Notes under the pieces: model-generated
Seen by the model: only the letters and a program-made list of their open reading frames with translations
The model's database searches: none
What the model was told of the DNA's origin: nothing
Source of the DNA: Acidobacteriota bacterium
GTDB lineage: Bacteria > Acidobacteriota > Vicinamibacteria > Vicinamibacterales > UBA823
Length of the DNA stretch: 8,270 nucleotides
Reading direction: 5' to 3'
Assembly: GCA_003509065.1 (NCBI GenBank)
Contig: DODG01000295.1
Span: 1 to 8,270 of the forward strand
Part shown: positions 5,687 to 8,270 of the stretch, piece by piece
Layout of the letters: each line of letters opens with the position of its first letter
Numbering within the stretch: position 1 is the stretch's first letter
Translations under genes and position numbers: made by a program

Positions 5687-6772
5687 TCAAGGCCTATGCC
5701 TACAGATTTTCCACACACCAACTGTTAAGACCGGAATGACGAAAACCATAACGAAACCCCACGTAACCGTTGCATACCCACGTGCAATCAAATCTATTAA
5801 TCCAATTTGCGCCGAACCAGCGCCGACCGCAACCATTGCGATTGCAATTAACGGACGTAAACGGTTGGGCATCTCGCGGCCACGCTCGGCATAGGTCGTC
5901 GCCAACCGTTCATTGAAACCATGGACAAGTCCAATACCTGTTTCGACCAACGTACCAAAAAGTACGACCTGAAACACGATCTGAAAGATGCGCGATCCGA
6001 TCACTGTGAGTAGAAAATTCGCTGGCACAGTTTCGGACAGAATGGCCGGATACTGCCCTACCATGGCAAGATAGAACAGAAGGCCTGGCAACATCGCAAT
6101 CGGCCCTGTCAGCACGCCGGCACCAAAGGCTTCGGTCCGCGTCTTCACATGCCGCATGCAAAAAAGAATAGCGGGGATCATCTGTAGGTTATAACCGGCA
6201 TATTCCACACCACCTCGAAACCACCCGGCCTCAATCTCGGAACTACTGAGACCAGCAGAGATCGCATCGCCAAAACTAGCCCAAGCCGAAACAAAGAACG
6301 CGCCGAAAACGGCATAGAGCATGAACGACCAACTCGCCAAGAAGCGTTCGATCGCCGGAGTCCCGCGAAGTGCAAGAAACCCAACAACAGACATCATCCC
6401 GATAACACCAACCAGTGTCGGTGTGCCAAACGTTTCGCGTAAGATTGCACCGGCCGCGGCGGCAGTCACGGAAAGCACCAAAAAAGCTGTAAGAAAATAG
6501 AGTATCTCGTACAAGAACCACCCACGACCTAGTAAGTGGATGAAGAACGTTCGGTAATCGTAACTTCGTGTCAGTCTGGCGAGTTCAAAACTTGAGGCTG
6601 CAACAGCGCTCCAAATGGCGGTCGCAACACCCATCGCGAGTAAACCAGTGAGAGGACCAAGATCAAGGAAAAACTCTACTAGCTCGCGACCCGTGCCATA
6701 GCCCCCGGCAATCACCAGTGACTGAAAAATGAATCCCGGCAGTAGGTACTTCTGAAAAAATGTTGAATGCAC
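5687..6772 (-). CDS. YkvI-like ten-helix inner-membrane transporter (APC/LeuT-type fold)
   Basis: The 361-residue protein is almost entirely hydrophobic, with about ten membrane segments (roughly 12-36, 40-63, 85-110, 119-136, 142-166, 189-207, 216-238, 250-278, 306-328 and 332-355). The first helix carries AGGYGTGRELVEFF (22-35), the glycine-rich break characteristic of the YkvI family (COG3949), distant relatives of sodium-coupled amino-acid transporters. Length matches the family (about 340-370). The substrate is unknown. The best start is the GTG at 6772 with GAGGT 4 nt upstream, a short spacing; no in-frame ATG lies nearby. It follows the 144-residue protein gene by 29 nt and probably shares the lpxD transcript. 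It converges with the kinase gene across 14 nt, with no T-rich terminator between. Confidence 0.82.
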   Translation of the reverse strand: MHSTFFQKYLLPGFIFQSLVIAGGYGTGRELVEFFLDLGPLTGLLAMGVATAIWSAVAASSFELARLTRSYDYRTFFIHLLGRGWFLYEILYFLTAFLVLSVTAAAAGAILRETFGTPTLVGVIGMMSVVGFLALRGTPAIERFLASWSFMLYAVFGAFFVSAWASFGDAISAGLSSSEIEAGWFRGGVEYAGYNLQMIPAILFCMRHVKTRTEAFGAGVLTGPIAMLPGLLFYLAMVGQYPAILSETVPANFLLTVIGSRIFQIVFQVVLFGTLVETGIGLVHGFNERLATTYAERGREMPNRLRPLIAIAMVAVGAGSAQIGLIDLIARGYATVTWGFVMVFVIPVLTVGVWKICRHRP

Positions 6773-6801
6773 GGCAACCTCACCGACCGACTTCGCGTCC
6801 T

Positions 6802-7236
6802 TTACTGCGACTCAAGCCGCGCTTTTACCAGACGACTAAGAAACTCAAAAGTGCGCTTCCCGGCTTCTGTCTGAGTCGCCGCCCATTCCACATACTGGAA
6901 TGCGGTGGGCGATCCATTCTTTCTGATCTCTGCAAGGTGTGGTGCGATCTTGGCAAACACGAAAATGCCTTCGCCGTTATTCTCAACCCAGTAATCAGCA
7001 TGAACAATACCGTGTTTAGCCATGCCATACACCATCTCCCAGTACGAGGTCACCTGGCGCCACGCTTCGTTCTGCTCATGCCCGTGGTCTCCGATAGCCT
7101 TGCAATCCTCGTAACTCTTTGGCCAGAAATTAGAATTAACCATGTCGCGTGAGGCACGCATTTTAGTCTCACGGCGTATGTCATAAATTCGAAGCAAGAG
7201 GTCGGCATCCTGATATGTGGGGTTCTGTTCAGACAT
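6802..7236 (-). CDS. Conserved-looking soluble protein of unknown function (144 aa)
   Basis: I do not recognise this family with confidence. The protein is hydrophilic and probably mostly helical, with no signal peptide or membrane segment. Noticeable parts are DLLLRIYDIRRETKMRASR near the N-terminus (about 12-30), a central aromatic-rich SYWEMVYGMAKHGIVHADYW (about 64-83) and a Lys/Arg-rich C-terminal helix. The general pattern of an N-terminal LYDLRRE-type helix followed by WEM..G...HG resembles small DUF proteins found in environmental bacteria, but I cannot name one. AGGAGA at 7246-7251 lies 9 nt before the ATG and fixes the start. The position between lpxD (73 nt gap) and the membrane protein gene (29 nt gap) suggests co-transcription; a link to the transporter is more likely than one to lipid A, but that is inference. 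Confidence 0.75.
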   Translation of the reverse strand: MSEQNPTYQDADLLLRIYDIRRETKMRASRDMVNSNFWPKSYEDCKAIGDHGHEQNEAWRQVTSYWEMVYGMAKHGIVHADYWVENNGEGIFVFAKIAPHLAEIRKNGSPTAFQYVEWAATQTEAGKRTFEFLSRLVKARLESQ

Positions 7237-7245
7237 CAATATTGT

Positions 7246-7251
7246 TCTCCT
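7246..7251 (-). promoter_or_regulatory. Ribosome binding site of the 144-residue protein
   Basis: AGGAGA lies 9 nt before the ATG at 7236. It rules out the much longer frame that begins inside lpxD, whose first 56 residues are an unconserved Arg/Asn/Ser-rich stretch. Confidence 0.7.
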
Positions 7252-7279
7252 GTAGTTTGTATTTGATTGATAACAACTA

Positions 7280-7309
7280 GCGGCAACGATGGAAATGATG
7301 CAGTGCCGC
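7280..7309 (-). other. Small inverted repeat just after the lpxD stop codon
   Basis: GCGGCA (7280-7285) and TGCCGC (7304-7309) form a 6-bp stem around an 18-nt loop immediately downstream of lpxD. No T-run follows in the direction of transcription, so this is not a convincing Rho-independent terminator. It could be an mRNA-stability or processing hairpin, or chance. Confidence 0.2.
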
Positions 7310-8270
7310 CTACAATTTATCGAGTTTCGCCTCAAGTTCGACGACTCGATCTTTGAGTTCCGCAAGATCGGTACGCCACTTCGGTAGCCGCGACAGTGCC
7401 GCATACTGTGTCTTAAACTCCGTCAATGGCCGAGCCGGAGTACCCCAGACGATCTGTTTTGGTTGGACTCGTTTTCCGGTCGGTACCCCGCCTTGTGCTC
7501 CGACGATCGCCCCTTCCATGATAGTTACATGGTCAGCCACACCCACTTGACCGGCCAGAGTGACATGATTCTCAAGGCGCGCGCTACCTGCAACACCCAC
7601 CTGAGCCGATAATGCGCAATGTTCGCCAATGAATACGTTGTGCGCAATTTGTGTCAGGTTGTCGATTTTCGTACCCTGCTTGATGATTGTTGCATCTAAG
7701 GCTGCACGATCAATCACGACATTCGCGCCGATCTCTACATCGTCTTCGATTATCAGTCGACCGATCTGCGGAAATTTATGATGCATGCCATCTTTCTGAA
7801 CATAACCAAAGCCATCACTACCAAGCACACTGCCAGCATGCACAATGATTTTGTCGCCAAGTGTCGTACCCGAATACACCGTGACGTTTGGATGAATGAC
7901 GCATCCGGCTCCAATCACACAGCCCTCGCCCACATATACGCCGGCACCAATGATCGTGCCTGAACCAATTGTTACTTTGGGTTCTAGAACCGCGCCCGCA
8001 CCAACACTCGCATCATCAGGTAATGTCACGCCCGCGGCGACAATGGCCGAGGTGTGCACACCGGCCGTAGGTCGGTGATCCGGATGAAAGAACCTCATCA
8101 CTTCAGCAAACGCCAGCTTTGGATGGTCCACTTGGAGCAGGGTTTTGAGGTCAGATGTGAAACTGGTGGGCACGATAAGACAACCGGCAGCTGATTTCAA
8201 GGCCCTCTCAGCACGATCCTCAGATTCGACGAATGCGAGCGTCTCATGTCTGGCGGATTCAAGTGACGCC
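7310..8270 (-). CDS. lpxD: UDP-3-O-acylglucosamine N-acyltransferase (5' end outside window)
   Basis: LpxD adds the second acyl chain to UDP-3-O-acyl-glucosamine in lipid A synthesis, in the cytoplasm as a trimer with acyl-ACP as donor. The frame stays open to the right edge: the codons at 8201-8269 give [18 protein letters not shown] and onward, matching the N-terminal UDP-binding domain, and align with about residue 29 of E. coli LpxD. About 28 residues are therefore missing and the TTG at 8200 is internal. A long left-handed helix follows, with hexapeptide repeats (for example [18 protein letters not shown]), the conserved [14 protein letters not shown] and [17 protein letters not shown] segments, and the catalytic His in QIAHNVFIG (codon 7640-7642). 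The C-terminus ends in a short coiled coil ([18 protein letters not shown]). This gene identifies the host as an LPS-type diderm. Confidence 0.96.
   Translation of the reverse strand, partial: ASLESARHETLAFVESEDRAERALKSAAGCLIVPTSFTSDLKTLLQVDHPKLAFAEVMRFFHPDHRPTAGVHTSAIVAAGVTLPDDASVGAGAVLEPKVTIGSGTIIGAGVYVGEGCVIGAGCVIHPNVTVYSGTTLGDKIIVHAGSVLGSDGFGYVQKDGMHHKFPQIGRLIIEDDVEIGANVVIDRAALDATIIKQGTKIDNLTQIAHNVFIGEHCALSAQVGVAGSARLENHVTLAGQVGVADHVTIMEGAIVGAQGGVPTGKRVQPKQIVWGTPARPLTEFKTQYAALSRLPKWRTDLAELKDRVVELEAKLDKL

Noticed and set aside
5690..5701. AGGC/GCCT mini-hairpin between the convergent kinase and transporter genes
   Set aside because: A 4-bp stem with no T-run, partly inside the coding end of the transporter, is not a credible terminator.
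7237..7404. 56-residue upstream extension of the 144-residue protein
   Set aside because: It would begin inside lpxD and crosses the consensus ribosome binding site at 7246-7251; its composition looks non-coding.
8198..8200. TTG as the true start of lpxD
   Set aside because: The frame continues upstream to the window edge with residues matching the LpxD N-terminal domain, so the TTG is an internal Leu codon.

Overview
The window reads as an ordinary chromosomal stretch of a Gram-negative (lipid A-making) bacterium of roughly balanced base composition. The firmest evidence for the envelope type is lpxD at the right edge. A stand-alone proline dehydrogenase and a Tat-exported hydroxypyruvate-isomerase-like TIM barrel would fit an uncultured Acidobacteriota-like or similar environmental lineage, but that placement is inference. 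I see no mobile element, CRISPR array, tRNA, rRNA or phage gene.

Layout: (1) 1-183, the C-terminal end of an unidentified plus-strand gene, then a GNAT acetyltransferase (231-659) with a clear ribosome binding site. (2) A minus-strand catabolic/biosynthetic block, read right to left: a homocitrate/isopropylmalate-synthase-family condensing enzyme (2611-4029), 25 nt later a Tat-exported hydroxypyruvate-isomerase-like protein (1716-2585), and after a 144-nt gap a monofunctional proline dehydrogenase (663-1571). It ends 3 nt from the GNAT gene, tail to tail. (3) A 261-nt divergent control region (4030-4290). (4) A plus-strand pair: a low-molecular-weight tyrosine-phosphatase-family protein (4291-4794) and a fructosamine/ribulosamine kinase-family protein (4803-5672), a recognised protein-deglycation pairing. 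(5) A minus-strand block running in from the right edge: lpxD (7310-8270, N-terminus cut by the window), a 144-residue protein of unknown function (6802-7236) and a YkvI-like ten-helix membrane protein (5687-6772), convergent with the kinase gene across 14 nt.

How the genes work together: the phosphatase-kinase pair is the clearest functional unit. The kinase is expected to phosphorylate sugar adducts on protein amines so that they break down, and the phosphatase is proposed to act on related sugar-phosphate adducts. The condensing enzyme and the isomerase-like protein form a probable two-gene operon, but they should sit in different compartments (cytoplasm and periplasm), so a shared pathway is not obvious. 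The proline dehydrogenase carries Ala where the substrate-selecting Tyr normally stands, which raises a testable question about hydroxyproline use.

The most unusual non-coding feature is the leader of the condensing-enzyme gene. It has a 19-codon upstream ORF with its own ribosome binding site that overlaps the start codon, and one leader segment that can pair with either of two downstream segments. I found no convincing evidence of an entirely new biological system here; the findings are mid-level leads.
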